From Pieris napi (taxonomy: Eukaryota > Arthropoda > Insecta > Lepidoptera > Pieridae), in the NCBI RefSeq assembly GCF_905475465.1, contig NC_062241.1, forward strand, positions 12,152,001-12,216,000: a stretch of 64,000 bases of DNA. Direction: 5' to 3'. Position 1 is the stretch's first letter; every line of letters starts with the position of its first letter. Below, one piece after another: positions 12,401 through 22,790 of this stretch. A program made the translations under genes and the position numbers. Under the pieces are notes generated by a model that was not told where the DNA came from, searched no databases, and was given only the letters and a program-made list of their open reading frames with translations.

Positions 12401-12712
12401 TCGATTTTCTTTAAATCAAACGCGTGTTTGTAAAGGAAAGGAAAAAGGAACGAATGAAGGAGTGCACGTAGATTACAATCTCATTCTAAATCTAACGAAA
12501 TTATGAACTAAATATCGCTCTTTATTCCAGGTCCATATTCCCACCTATTCCACAACGTACACGAACAACATTACGTATACTACGCAATATCGTACGCAGC
12601 AAGAATGGGCAAGTACGCTGAGCGACCTACCGTCTCCGGCGCATTCTCAATACAGGCACATCTTCTCCAATCCTTCATGTCTTTGTTATTAGTATTAATT
12701 GCTGTTATATAG
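3446..12712 (+). CDS. ALP: Membrane-type alkaline phosphatase, last six exons
   Basis: Exons read from splice sites and phase are 3446-3600, 4862-5072, 6107-6231, 10342-10540, 11823-12053 and 12531-12712. All junctions are GT-AG and keep frame, giving 367 aa ending at TAG. Exon 1 here carries the substrate-binding arginine motif TTMRVTHATP. Exon 2 has VILGGGRQ. Exon 4 has the metal-binding VEGGNIDMGHH and VTSDHAHS. Exon 5 has the late zinc histidine in ENKHGGGDV. All these ligands of animal alkaline phosphatases are present. NYT sequons occur in exons 2 and 5. The protein ends in a hydrophobic stretch (SFMSLLLVLIAVI), expected for a GPI-anchor signal, so the enzyme is probably held at the outer plasma membrane. 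The first 150 or so residues, including the nucleophilic serine, must be encoded left of the window or beyond the gypsy insertion. Midgut forms in moths are known Bt Cry-toxin binding proteins; whether this is that paralogue cannot be told here. Confidence 0.93.
3679..3975 (+). mobile_element. tRNA-derived SINE
   Basis: Begins AGTGTTGGCCTAGTATGGTGG and contains a pol III B box (GGTTCGATCC, 3733-3742). The family body with AAACATCGTGAGGAAACCGG follows, then an A/T-rich tail with AATAAT repeats. Other copies lie at 15472, 31701, 46215, 48308 and 62720. It sits in an alkaline phosphatase intron. Confidence 0.8.
3983..4125 (+). repeat. Interspersed repeat shared with 42338-42470
   Basis: The segment from AAAGATTTGTCCTCTATCAG through the ACACGAATTCAA stretch is nearly identical to 42338-42470. 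No coding capacity or terminal repeats are recognised. Confidence 0.6.
4655..4760 (+). repeat. 3' end of a lepidopteran LINE-like repeat
   Basis: Contains GGAACAGATCGCTCGAAAGCGATAAGGCC and a tail of TTAATAAATA. The same motif, GGAAGAGATCGCT..AGCG.TAAGGCCG, recurs at 57590-57670 and in weaker form at 43735-43775. Confidence 0.5.
5195..5290 (-). mobile_element. tRNA-like SINE fragment
   Basis: The minus strand contains a B-box-like GAGTTCGACCC preceded by a D-arm-like stretch (CGCTCTTAACTCCGAGGTTG). It has no cloverleaf complete enough to call a tRNA gene. Confidence 0.35.
5625..5765 (+). repeat. Non-LTR-type 3' repeat ('AGTGGCGGAGAG' family)
   Basis: AAAAGAGTGGCGGAAAG, then TCTACGCCCTTGA and TTTCATAAGTGTAC. 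The family also occurs at 34655-34895 (-), 42055-42300 (-), 47350-47515 (+) and 54437-54605 (-). Confidence 0.55.
6847..6875 (+). other. Hairpin in the 5' leader of LINE copy 1
   Basis: An 11-bp perfect stem (TGAAATAACCT / AGGTTATTTCA) with the 7-nt loop GTGACAG. It is repeated unchanged in copy 2 at 19354-19382. Confidence 0.6.
7082..10246 (+). CDS. Non-LTR retrotransposon endonuclease / reverse transcriptase (intact ORF)
   Basis: A 1054-aa protein starting at ATG 7082. Residues 1-65 are low-complexity and rich in Gly, Pro and Arg. Residues about 70-290 form an APE-type endonuclease, with FTNVRGLNSN, LTET, ILGDFNAHHADW and GSSDH. Residues about 520-800 form the reverse transcriptase, with SSGPDGIPP, SNYRPIAITSLFSKIME, QYGFRRGRSAGDLL, LDIAKAFDRVWH, GVPQGCVLSPTLF and the active site YADD at about residue 743. 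A C-terminal domain typical of CR1/Jockey-superclade elements follows. No separate ORF1 precedes it. The stop TAA (10244-10246) lies at the start of the poly(A) tail. It encodes the machinery for target-primed reverse transcription. Clade placement below the CR1/Jockey level is uncertain. Confidence 0.93.
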   Translation: MKVQKKENLPQGGTTRARVGESPSGRPTPGHGAPGGGRTGCPSYSGGGNSALNNRNSYRSRGKRSNSTLAVDFTNVRGLNSNINAVHYHLETAKPALLFLTETQISSPADTSYLSYPGYKLEHSFVPRAGVCVYVREDICSRRLGTLEGRDLSNLWLRVDCDDHPRFYACLYRSHSGNTETDRLIEHIQMATDSLLERVPTAEIVILGDFNAHHADWLGSETTDHAGRSFHDFALAYDLTQMVPAITRIPDVDGHKPSLLDLLLTSHPENYQVSVDPPLGSSDHCVVRSTVPSTRPSRPRFMGCRRIWHYKSADWDGMRSFFASYPWGPMCFSPEAPDSVAASVAEVVLQGMELFIPFSAVPIGGKSQPWFKRSCKAASRRKRECFKAWAEAAKSCDANTSELKTAYNSASRSFKREITKAKSEHIARFGERLAQLPSGTRAFWSLAKAVQGNFCQPAIPPLHREDDSLAHTAKEKADLLGCLFASNSTLDDRGRSPPTISRCDSSMPEITFQQRAVRKALSSLDIHKSSGPDGIPPIVLRTCAPELAPVLTRLFRYLYLLGTAPKCWKTASIHPIPKKGDRSDPSNYRPIAITSLFSKIMETIINSQLLRYLEGHQLISDSQYGFRRGRSAGDLLVYLTHRWAEAIESKGEALAVSLDIAKAFDRVWHRALLSKLPAYGLPEKLCDWISSFLADRSIKVVIDGACSDLKPVNAGVPQGCVLSPTLFLLHINDMLQLSNIHCYADDSTGDTFYTGRAGISRAVVDEYRNKLVSEVETLLRGVSDWGRLNLVQFNPKKTQVCAFSAKKTPFVATPLFENTLLKATASIGILGVDISNDVQFRGHLEGKAKLASKKLGVLSKARRYFTPGHRMQLYKAQIRPHMEYCSHLWAGAPQYQLLPLDRIQRRAVRIVDDQSLSERLDPLALRRDVGSLCIFYRIYHGECSEELFGLIPAAEFHHRTSRQNTKFHPYHLDVRRSTTERFSRQFLPHTTTMWNQLPTEVFPNQFDLGSFKKRAYRFLKGRQRTREPSGIESVHGRRHHLTSGEPPARLPPVL
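10615..10990 (+). mobile_element. SINE fragment interrupted by a MITE
   Basis: 10615-10660 matches the SINE segment TATGTGCGCA..GGTGAAGGAAACATC. After the MITE at 10664-10946 the SINE resumes with AGGAAACCGGCA, so the MITE inserted into the SINE. Confidence 0.55.
10664..10946. mobile_element. AT-rich MITE with ~34-bp terminal inverted repeats
   Basis: The left end, CCCGTCACAGACTTATCTAT, is mirrored by the right end (complement CCCGCCACAGACTTAGCTAT). The TATAATATATATTAATAT continuation matches on both sides. The interior is palindromic and A+T rich. Confidence 0.65.
11112..11640. mobile_element. TIR element carrying an internal minisatellite
   Basis: The left terminus GAAGTTATACTTCTTTTGGCG and the right terminus CGCCAAAGAAGTATAA are inverted repeats. 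A shorter relative lies at 35524-35853 with the same termini. The right end decays past 11635, so the boundary is approximate. It lies in an alkaline phosphatase intron. Confidence 0.6.
11161..11530. repeat. 70-bp tandem repeat, about 5-6 units
   Basis: Units start with CCGACACCCTGAA at 11161, 11231, 11301, 11371, 11441 and about 11512. Each runs through TAGCTATAGTCAACATTTTA, ACGATGCGCCCGCACACCG and TCACAAAAAA. Units 3-5 are almost identical, which indicates recent expansion. Confidence 0.9.
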
Positions 12713-14102
12713 ACTTTGTAAAAATTCTGGCAGTTTTCAGCTTACAGAGATACATGACTCCATGCTGGAAAGGTGTACACTTTCGTTCATACAATTAGAG
12801 CGATGTAAGCATACATATATATATCCACCAACTTGTGGCGTCATATATATTGCTTGCAATATTATTTGCCTCCTCATTTATAGCAATGAAGGCAAACAAG
12901 ATACATGCGAACATTTAATTTTTAAGTAAAAGGATCAACAATATTGAGTATATTGGTGTCACTTTACACGCGCGAACTTCTTCCCACCACGCAAATACTG
13001 GCAAACTTCACGTAACTTTAACCAATTTATCATAAGAGATTTTACATAGAGGCGTGTTAATAATCAATTAGTGACATTACACGATTCTAACTAAACCACT
13101 CAGTGTAATGGCGAGGTTGGTCTCAGCTAAACCAGTGTATTTGTACCCCTTATTCATAAAAACTCAATCGGACTAATGGCAGTCTTTTATAAAGTACTAG
13201 CTGTACCCCGCCACGCTTCGCAGCGGCACATTGTGATTGAATGGTTGAGAAATGAGAAACAAAACATAGGATACATTTCATATATGTTTAATTTTGCAAT
13301 ACTTGTGGAAAAAAATGATAAAAACAATCCTTGATGCGGATTATATATCATGCTAAAATTTCAGCTCGATCGGTGCAGAACTTTATGAGTTTTTGAAGCG
13401 TACTCAAACCAACATAACAATTTTATATATGTATATAGATTTCTATCGTCCCTTTCTGTCAAATTGTGTTTAGGTTGTTATGATTGATTGTATTTTTATA
13501 AATAAGTAATATTAGTTTTAATTGTAAAATATACAACATTAATTAAAGAACAGAAATCAAATTTGACCAAAGAGCATTTTTTATATATATTTTTGCTAAT
13601 CATATTGAATCTAATAAAGTATTTTATAAGGCTGTGTGTTTAAATAAAATACAATTTTGAACTACATATATTTATTTTTGCATTTTATAATTTATTAACA
13701 TAATAAAAAATATATTAAGTACTGTGATGTATTTCGCAGAATCTCTGTATAAGGTACAATGTAAGAATTATAAAAGAAACGGTTAAAACGTCCTTTTAAA
13801 TATAAATCATGTTTCAAAATAATTCAAGTTGTTTATGAATATACAATCTATTATATTTGACATCTATCGTTTCATACAACTGTATATAGTCTGTATAACA
13901 ATTCTGTTCTGTCATTATCTGTAGCTCAACTATGACTTTGTTTAGCGGTATATGTATATACAATTTTTTCAGGGTTTTTTTCACCATTTTAAAGACTTCT
14001 TACGCACATGTTAGAAGATTCTTTTTAAAACTAGTAGAACTACAGGTGTATTTGTATATCTAAAACAGCCACTTTGATAACTTATCGATTGGTCCCGTAG
14101 TT
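12713..14102. other. Convergent spacer between ALP and cytochrome b5
   Basis: This holds the 3' UTRs of both genes. A plus-strand AATAAA lies near 13613, and minus-strand AATAAA (TTTATT) near 13668 and 13690 could serve either gene. An interspersed repeat starting ACTAGCTGTACCCCGCCACGC occupies 13196-13440. No other coding exon is recognised. Confidence 0.5.
13196..13440 (+). repeat. Interspersed repeat with ACTAGCTG(..)CCCCGC start
   Basis: Starts ACTAGCTGTACCCCGCCACG, contains CTCGATCGGTGCAGAACTTT and ends in TATATGTATATAGATT. Relatives start ACTAGCTGCCCCCGCGAAC at 30499 and CTAGCTGGCCTGGCGAAC at 49634. Confidence 0.5.
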
Positions 14103-17100
14103 TTACTTAGCCAACGCCTTCTTAATGACAAAGCCTATTACGATTGCACCAGCCAACGCTAATACGGCCCATTTCAGTGAGGAACTGAAAGAAAAACTTA
14201 AATTAATAAAATAAATAACTTAAAAATATAATCTTTTCAAACACATATCACTTCCCAGTCTAAACATATTTTAAATTTAAATTCTGTTTCCAAAAAATAC
14301 TAAATATGATATGTATTTAAATATTACTATGGGCAAATAATATTACATAGTTTACTTTAAATACTTTTTAAATGAAACTATAAGTGGAATATAATCACAT
14401 TGAACAGAATGTGAAAGAAATTTATATTGTAATCTATGATTTATTGAACCGGCTAATAAACTAACTGTTGTGGTCTCTGGCAGAATGACCAGCGCTGTGG
14501 AACATGTCTGCTCCACAGCATAATGCTAAGCCAGGGCCAGTAACAACCACAACACTAAGGGTCTGTTTCACAATGTACGGATAAGTTCTACATAAGTTCC
14601 AAATTAGCTATTTATTACTTATTGGTAGGATAAACACTATTGTTGCATTTCACGACTGTCAGATAGCGCTATTCGTCACATAAAGTCCATCATAAGTTAT
14701 GAGTCCGATGAATGTCAAATAGCACAATTTATCTTCCAAATAATTTATGTGTTGCATAGCTATTTGGTACTTTATCCATACATTGTGAAACAGACCCTAA
14801 GTGTTGTGGTTGTTACTGGCCATGTATGTGTAAAATTAAGTATGTATGTACATTTTAAGTGTGTAATTTGTGTACATTACACACTTAAAATGTGCCTTAA
14901 ATGTTCTTTAAAAAAAAATTGTTATTTTTTTTCTTGCTTTTTTTGTTAATAATTATTATGTTTCGTTTGTAATAATTGTTGTGTCTATATCTAATGAAGT
15001 AAACAAATGGAATATAAAATGCGATATAATAAAACTTCTATTCTGTTTATATTTCTCACGAAGGTATAATATTACTAGCTACGTATAGGTTTTTATGACT
15101 TTGTTCATTGTTTTAAACACATCTGAATGACACTACGTGTTACGATGTAAAGAAAACAACCAACCTAGGAGGTGGTGGTGGGGTGGGTTTCCTTCGTATC
15201 CTACGCCTAATAAACAAAAAATCTATTTAACTACTGATAACAAAAAAAAAATAACCTTCCACATGGCGGGCCGCGTGGACGTCTTAAAAAGAGAAAAATT
15301 ATATCAATTATATATAAACCTAAAACTTAGTTAATCTATTTCGTTAAATAAAGTTTCATTTTGTGGTATTTGTCAATATAATTTAACCATGAACGTTTCT
15401 GGGATTGCATACTGAAAACATAGTCTTTTTTATTGGTCTAGAGATTGACACAATCAAAATAAATTAATTAATCAGTGGCGCTACAACCCCTTTAGGCCTC
15501 GGCCTCAGATTTCTGAATCTGTTTCATGATCATTTTTAAATCTAATAGGCAAGTAGGTGATCAGTCTCCAGTGCCTGACACACGCCGTCGTTTTTGGGTC
15601 TAAGACATGCCGGTTTCCTCACGATGTTTTCCTTCACCGTTCGAGCAAATGTTAAATGCGCACATAGAATGTCCATTTGCGCACAGCCGGGGATCGAACC
15701 TACGACCTCAGGTATGAGAGTCGCACGCTGAAGCCACTAGGCCAACACTGCTCCATTAAAAATAAATATATTTATATAGAATCTCTAGATACCCTAGTTT
15801 TTATGAGAAGGCTCCATTAAGTGTTACATGAGAATCTCTCCCTGTATGCCGTCTATTGGCAGTATTTATTCGATACTGAATACTTCAAACCTCGATCGAT
15901 TCAGATTCGTAGCGCTAAATATCATAACAGGAACAATACTTCTGAATACGATAATGTAAAGTTTTTTAAGGCCCCTAAAACTCCGCGCTAACTAAAGACA
16001 ACAAAACTTTGCGTGATAAATATAAATTAAAAAAAAAACCTTTCGCGTGGGACGACAACAGATTGTACCCTTCTTTCTACGGACGGACTAGTGGGAAGAG
16101 TGGGCCCGCTTGACTTTTCGTATCTCCTGTCAAGCCGATCACTGTGACAGATATTATATTTTTAATTTTATATATTGCGTTTTTACCACAGAAGTATAAA
16201 TTTATACACCTTGAAGGAGATCCGTCGAATGTCCGCCATGTTTTTTCCTCTTTATCCGTATGAGGTACATTTGGACAGCTGAATAATAAGGATTTTTAAA
16301 CAGTGAAGAAAAAAAGAACTAAAAATATGAAAAGAATAATAATAACCTGACGCTTGAGCACATAGAACATTCTGAGCTGTGTTGGGAACGGCTGGAAAAT
16401 ATTATATATTTATAAAATAGCGCATTCATATATCTATTTATTAAATAACTATATAATAATTTAAGTCTATCGAGCAACTTGTCTTCTAACTTTATAAAAG
16501 TAACTTCAAAATCATGGTTAACTACGATTACATTAAAAAAAATCAAACTATAACTTCAGTTTTACGTATCTATTTACTATATGTATATAACTACATATTT
16601 CGGTACTATATCCAATTCTTACAGTTATATTCTTACTAATTTGTAACATTAAATATAGGGCCGTTCAAGTATTACGTAAGCAGATTTACTGGAATTTATC
16701 CCCCTCCCCCTTCCTCTTATCAGCAAAAGTAAGCATTTCTCTCAAAAATAATAGTACATAAACGTATTAATTTTTTTGGAATCCTCGAAAATGACGTAAC
16801 CACCAAATAAGAAAATCAAACCCCCCCCCCCCCCCACTATAGTGCTTACGTAATAGATTACGATTAGAAGGATTTAAAAAAATTACTTTATTTAACTAAA
16901 ATTTCACTGTTTTATCACTAGATCATTACTTTATGTATAGGTATATATATTGTATATTAAATACTTTTACGAACTTAATCCAAGATAGAAACGCATAATA
17001 ACCTTTGTTTACGCTTCACTTTGCAACTGAAATAAGAAATAAAATGAAACTATCAAGGAAATAAAGGTAAAACCAAACTTATCTTGTAAGACGTTATTCA

Positions 17101-18924
17101 ATGAGATACGAAATCTAAAAATATTCTAAGAACACTCAAATTATTAATTTTATTTATTACAATTTAAGCTACTGTTATTAGAAGAAAATTCCACATTTGT
17201 TATTAATCAATCGAGATTAGTTTTCTTTTTAAGATTTTTACAAAAAATTTAGTCGTTATAATTAAATTATGAAGTCTGATGAATGGCAAAACTTCACATG
17301 TGACAGAATATTTTAAAGAGGTTTTACTAGATCCTAGACACAAGTAAAGGCAGCATATAAAAAAAAACAATGGCGCTACAGCCCATGGAGTCTTGGCCTC
17401 TCATTTCTGTATCAATTCCGTGATTACAATTTAGGTGCTGTTTATGAAGGCAATAAGTGTATGGTGAGTATATTTGTGTTGTAACCACAAAAAATCATAG
17501 AATAATTCAAAGTAAAGCATTAATATATTATCTTGGATAATAACATTAACTTTTTCTACATCTAGGTAATTGGTTCTCTATGGTATTGTCAGCAACTATA
17601 GTTTTAAACCAGACTTTAATTTTATTAATAGCATTGTCATCAATCAATTAAAGTGTATTCAATCATAAAGACTTTTAATGATGTTTTATGAATTATAATG
17701 CTTTATATCAGAAACCCTCCACAAAAACCCTTATTCAAATAAATTTTTCTTTCAAAATTGTTATATAATGTAAGGCACTCTGTACTTACCATGTGTGAAG
17801 GAATGTTGATTTCTGTTCTACTGGCAGTGATCCAATCTTGAACTTCTTTAGTATCTCCCTATAATGATATAATGTAAGGTTTACAAAAGCTTTACCACAG
17901 ATGTTAGAAGTGTAAAAATTGCTGAATAGGTGAAAAATTTTACCGAAATGTGTAATAGCTAACACAGTTACAGATAAAACAAAACAGTTACTAATAAAAT
18001 TTCACAAATGTTATCCCATAAAAGTATAATAGTGAAATTAGTGCCAAGTGAGATATTAAATAATATGAAGTTCTCGACTTCACCAGAAAAAAAACAAGAT
18101 CTCTAATGTCAAGTTACACGTTTATTCAAGATGTAATTCAAACTGAATATTTACATTTATTTTTCATCCACAGGCACAGTGTATAATATACTAGCAAGTG
18201 AGTGTTGTTCCAGTTTGTACTGGACTTATTCTATCAGGTATATTTGGTTGAGTAACAATTTAGTTAACATTTGTAACTGCTATTCTACATTTTCAAGTTG
18301 GTTATTGTATTCACAACTGATTTATTTTTAATTAACTATTTTGAAAAGGGGAAATACAAAACAAACCTGGCATCATCACTGTGGCCAACATCTTCAAAGG
18401 CTTGTGTACCATCTTGACCAGCTACTTCTAACAAAGCATCTTCCCCACCAGGGTGCTAAATAAATGTTATCTTAAAATTATAGGAACTTTAAAAAAATAT
18501 ATAATTCATAAAAAGTATTACTTTTTTATTCATTTAATAATAGCTCTACATTATAACTAATATTACTACATTTTATACAACTGGGAAGAAACAGTTACCA
18601 GCTGAGATCTGATGTTAAGATCAACGCAGTGGTGGCTTAAAAAGAACTCACTTGTGCAATTAATTATATTATTTTCTAAATATGCTACATATTAACAATA
18701 TAATCCTAACTACGAGATAACAATTAGACCTTCTAAACAACAACTATGTCAAGGTTGAGTTAACAATATAAGAAGGAAAATTATTGTGAAATTAAATTAA
18801 TGCAACAGAATTTTACCTCTTCTAGGTATGATGTTACATCATAAACATCATTGTGGATAACTATCCATACGCTGTTTTTCCGCCGGTGCTTCTTAACTTC
18901 TTCTAAAGTAATTATTTTATCCAT
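14103..18924 (-). CDS. Cyt-b5: Cytochrome b5, four coding exons
   Basis: Minus-strand exons are 18924-18817, 18455-18367, 17858-17790 and 14184-14103 (TAA). They are joined by GT-AG introns in consistent phase, giving 115 aa. Exon 1 starts MDKIITLEEVKKH. Exon 2 begins with the heme motif HPGGE (His37), and the second axial heme ligand is His61 in DVGHSDDA; the 24-residue spacing is that of cytochrome b5. Exon 3 reads REILKKFKIGSLPVEQ. Exon 4 is a hydrophobic anchor (about residues 94-109) ending KKALAK, so this is a tail-anchored ER form that passes electrons to desaturases, elongase-associated enzymes and P450s. The exon-1 acceptor CTAAAA lies 10 nt before the ATG, which implies an upstream non-coding exon. 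It is a little shorter than many insect forms but has all core motifs. Confidence 0.95.
14461..14823. repeat. Palindromic repeat host of a MITE insertion
   Basis: The GTTGTGGTCTCTGGCAGAAT..CCAGGGCCAG stretch is also found in reverse at 29848-29940. The bases flanking the MITE at 14559-14797 are themselves inverted complements (GGCCAGTAACAACCACAACA / TGTTGTGGTTGTTACTGGCC), so the MITE sits at the centre of a palindrome. Confidence 0.6.
14559..14797. mobile_element. Harbinger-type MITE, copy 1 (TSD TAA)
   Basis: A 239-bp element with inverted ends GGGTCTGTTTCACAATGTA / TACATTGTGAAACAGACCC and TAA on both sides. A reverse-oriented copy lies at 28932-29169. A 3-bp TAA target duplication is typical of PIF/Harbinger. 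Confidence 0.8.
15472..15750 (-). mobile_element. tRNA-derived SINE
   Basis: Minus-strand full-length copy of the SINE at 3679. It has the complement of GGTTCGATCC, GTGAGGAAACCGG and the CAGTGTTGGCCTAGTGGCTT start. It lies in the long third intron of cytochrome b5. Confidence 0.8.
15751..17789. other. Remainder of cytochrome b5 intron 3
   Basis: AT-rich intron sequence. It holds a poly(C)-containing MITE-like repeat at 16658-16868 and the 3' part of a minus-strand SINE at about 17371-17440. No exon is recognised. Confidence 0.5.
16658..16868. repeat. 'CGTTCAAGTATTACGTAAG' MITE-like repeat
   Basis: Starts GGGCCGTTCAAGTATTACG and ends near GTGCTTACGTAATAGATTA, with a long poly(C) run between. 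A relative lies at 60229-60380, and a more distant one, with GGGAGCGTTTAAGTATTA, at 24680. Confidence 0.55.
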
Positions 18925-19315
18925 ATCTTGAACCCTAAAATACAATATAATTTAATTCATGATTCTACGTGAATATTACAAAGTTAACAATTTAAGTATG
19001 AGTACCTAAACCTACAGACTTTAAATTTCTCCCCTACCGTCTTTTATTAATATCAATGATTTAGAATTAAATATTTTTAATTAAACAACTTTACGCATAT
19101 CATAACGTCAATAAGATTTTGGTTAGATGATTTGATTGAAATTTTGACTTGAAAGGTTTTGAACCGTGATTTTAAAGTTTGTTCATTGTCAATAAGTTAG
19201 TAAACAATTTAATGTCAAACTATGTGTCAAACACTTTACATTTTACAATCCATCAATCATTAACTGTCAATTTGCACTTCCTAAGTCCTAACTTTTTTGC
19301 ATGGCTGACGCAGTC

Positions 19316-22300
19316 TTTTGGCGTCGGGACGTGACGACCCCATCGCCCACTGGTGAAATAACCTGTGACAGAGGTTATTTCATCAGCGCAATCAGTCAAC
19401 CCCTTCCTAGTGGGAGTGCCATGCTGTTGCCTTCGGGCTTCAGCCAAATGGGCAGGCACGACCGGGGCAGTACCACTGTCTCTTAGAAAACCGGCGTGAA
19501 GTGATGCAATAGGTTCGCCTTATTGTACTCGCGTTTCGTGCGGTGAGAGAGACTCCCGGAGCCCATCCCCCCCCCCCCATATGAAATATGAAGGTGCAGA
19601 AAAAAGAGAATCTACCCCAGGGGGGTACCACACGCGCTCGCGGTGGAGAATCCCCCTCTGGGCGTCCAACACCGGGACACTCAGCACCCGGTGGTGGACG
19701 CACAGGCTGCCCTTCGTATTCTGGGGGGGGCAATTCTGCGCTGAACATCAAAAACAGTTATCGTTCTCGGGGCAAACGGAGCAACTCAACAAAGGCACCC
19801 CCGTCCACGCTCGCCGTGGACTTCACAAATGTTAGGGGGCTCAATTCCAATATCAACGCAGTCCACTACCATTTAGAGACTGCGAAGCCGGCCTTGCTCT
19901 TTCTTACCGAGACTCAGATTTCCTCCCCGGCTGATACTTCCTACCTCTCCTACCCGGGGTACAAATTGGAACATTCATTTGTGCCGCGGGCGGGAGTTTG
20001 CGTGTACGTCAGAGAGGATATCTGTTCTCGTCGCCTCGGGACGCTTGAAGGAAGGGACCTATCCAACCTCTGGCTGCGCGTAGACTGCGATGACCATCCG
20101 CGATTCTACGCATGCCTGTATAGGTCCCATAGCGGAAATACCGAAACTGACCGACTCATTGAGCACATCCAAATGGCTACAGATTCCCTGCTCGAAAGGG
20201 TTCCTACCGCTGAAGTCGTGATACTTGGCGATTTTAACGCCCACCATGCCGATTGGCTCGGCTCTGAAACCACCGATCACGCGGGAAGATCCTTTCACGA
20301 TTTTGCTTTAGCCTACGACCTGACACAAATGGTCCCTGCGATTACGCGAATACCAGATGTGGATGGTCATAAACCCTCTTTGTTGGACCTTCTGCTGACT
20401 TCACATCCGGAGAACTATCAAGTCTCTGTTGACCCGCCATTGGGTTCATCAGATCATTGTGTGGTCCGGAGTACTGTGCCATCTACGCGCCCTTCACGGC
20501 CCCGCTTTATGGGTTGTCGCCGTATTTGGCACTATAAGTCAGCAGATTGGGACGGGATGCGGTTTCTTTGCGTCCTACCCTTGGGGGCCTATGTGCTTTT
20601 CGCCGGAAGCTCCAGATTCCGTCGCCGCCTCTGTCGCCGAAGTGGTTCTGCAGGGCATGGAACTCTTTATTCCGTTTTCTGCGGTGCCGATCGGTGGCAA
20701 GTCTCAGCCCTGGTTTAAACGATCTTGCAAGGTGGCCTCGCGTCGAAAGCGATGCTTTAAAGCATGGGCGGAAGCGGCGAAATCTCGTGATGCCAATACC
20801 AGCGAACTTAAAACAGCATATAACTCAGCCTCCAGGTCCTTCAAACGGGAAATCACTAAGGCAAAGTCAGAGCACATCGCCAGATTTGGCGAGAGATTGG
20901 CCCAACTCCCATCAGGGACTCGAGCCTTCTGGTCTCTCGCCAAAGCTGTCCAAGGGAATTTTTGTCAGCCCGCCATTCCGCCACTGCACAGGGAGGATGA
21001 CTCTCTGGCCCACACTGCGAAGGAGAAGGCCGATCTTTTGGGCTGTCTCTTCGCGTCCAACTCGACTTTGGATGACCGAGGGAGATCACCACCGACCATT
21101 TCGCGGTGTGATTCTTCGATGCCGGAAATCACATTCCGGCAACGTGCTATCCGCAAAGCACTATCTTCCTTGGACATTCATAAGTCGAGCGGGCCGGATG
21201 GTATCCCCCCAATTGTGCTGCGTACTTGTGCTCCTGAGTTGGCTCCGGTCTTAACGCGCCTTTTCCGGTACCTGTACTCGCTCGGCACTGTCCCGAAGTG
21301 CTGGAAGACCGCTTCGATACATCCGATCCCAAAAAAAGGCGATCACTCTGATCCGTCCAACTATCGCCCAATAGCTATAACCTCCTTGTTCTCCAAAATA
21401 ATGGAAACCATTATTAATAGCCAGCTCTTGAGGTATCTAGAGGGCCACCAGTTGATTAGCGATTCTCAGTACGGCTTTCGTCGTGGTCGCTCAGCTGGTG
21501 ACCTCCTTGTATACCTTACCCATAGGTGGGCAGAGGCAATTGAGTCCAAGGGGGAGGCGCTGGCGGTAAGTTTGGACATAGCGAAAGCCTTCGATCGGGT
21601 GTGGCACAGAGCACTGCTCTCGAAGCTTCCAGCCTATGGGCTACCCGAGAAATTATGCGATTGGATCTCCAGCTTTCTGGCCGATCGGAGCATCAAGGTC
21701 GTCATCGACGGGGCATGTTCCGACCTTAAACCCGTGAACGCTGGGGTCCCACAAGGCTGTGTTCTATCCCCGACCCTATTTCTTCTGCATATCAATGATA
21801 TGTTGCAACTTAGCAACATTCATTGCTATGCGGATGACAGCACTGGGGATACTTTTTACACTGGCCGGGCAGGTATGTCTCGGGCAGTTGTCGATGAGTA
21901 CCGGAACAAACTTGTGTCTGAAGTCGAAACTCTACTACGTGGAGTCTCAGACTGGGGCAGACTAAACCTAGTCCAATTTAACCCCAAGAAGACACAAGTT
22001 TGCGCGTTTTCCGCTAAAAAAACACCCTTTGTCGCTACTCCTCTTTTCGAAAACACTCTTCTTAAAGCCACAGCCAGCATTGGAATACTTGGCGTTGGCA
22101 TATCGAACGACGTTCAGTTTCGCGGTCACTTGGAGGGAAAGGCTAAATTAGCCTCCAAAAAGCTTGGTGTGCTCAGCAAGGCGAGGCGGTACTTTACTCC
22201 GGGCCACCGCATGCAACTATATAAAGCGCAAATTCGGCCCCACATGGAGTACTGCTCTCACCTCTGGGCGGGGGCTCCCCAGTACCAGCTCCTTCCACTT

Positions 22301-22790
22301 GACCGTATACAACGCAGAGCGGTTCGAATCGTCGACGACCAATCCCTCACCGAGCGGCTTGATCCTTTGGCGTTGCGTAGAGATGTGGGGTCACTCTGCA
22401 TCTTCTATCGCATTTACCATGGAGAGTGTTCAGAGGAGTTGTTCGGATTAATACCTGCAGCTGAATTTCATCATCGGACGTCGAGACAGAATACGAAATT
22501 CCACCCGTATCACCTCGACGTCCGCCGTTCCACAACTGAGCGTTTTTCAAGGCAGTTTTTGCCGCGCACCACCACTATGTGGAACCAGCTGCCCACTGAA
22601 GTATTTCCGAACCAATTCGACTTAGGGTCCTTCAAGAAAAGAGCGTACCAATTCTTAAAAGGCCGGCAACGCACTCGCGAGCCCTCTGGCATTGAGGGCG
22701 GGATCCATGGGCGGCGGTATCACTTAACATCAGGTGAGCCTCCTGCCCGTTTGCCCCCCGTTATATAAAAAAAAAAAAAAAAAGAAGAAA
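19316..22790 (+). mobile_element. Non-LTR retrotransposon, copy 2 (frameshifted)
   Basis: Closely similar to copy 1 from the TTTTGGCGTCGGGACG start to the poly(A). It lies about 380 bp upstream of the cytochrome b5 first coding exon and 260 bp upstream of the LTO1 ATG. It reads toward LTO1. Differences from copy 1 include a 15-nt stretch (near 19791-19807) that copy 1 lacks, a 2-nt deletion and a 3-nt deletion. No clear target duplication was found. Confidence 0.9.
19588..22768 (+). pseudogene. Endonuclease / reverse transcriptase ORF of copy 2, broken by a 2-nt deletion
   Basis: The endonuclease half is open from ATG 19588. Near 20562 the sequence GGATGCGGTTTCTTTG lacks two bases relative to copy 1 (GGATGCGGTCTTTCTTTG), so the frame runs out at 20718. 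The remaining half, including the reverse transcriptase with an intact YADD box, is open in the shifted frame to 22768. A nearby 3-nt deletion (Lys-Arg-Glu-Cys to Lys-Arg-Cys) is in frame. No other stop is seen, so inactivation is recent. Confidence 0.9.
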
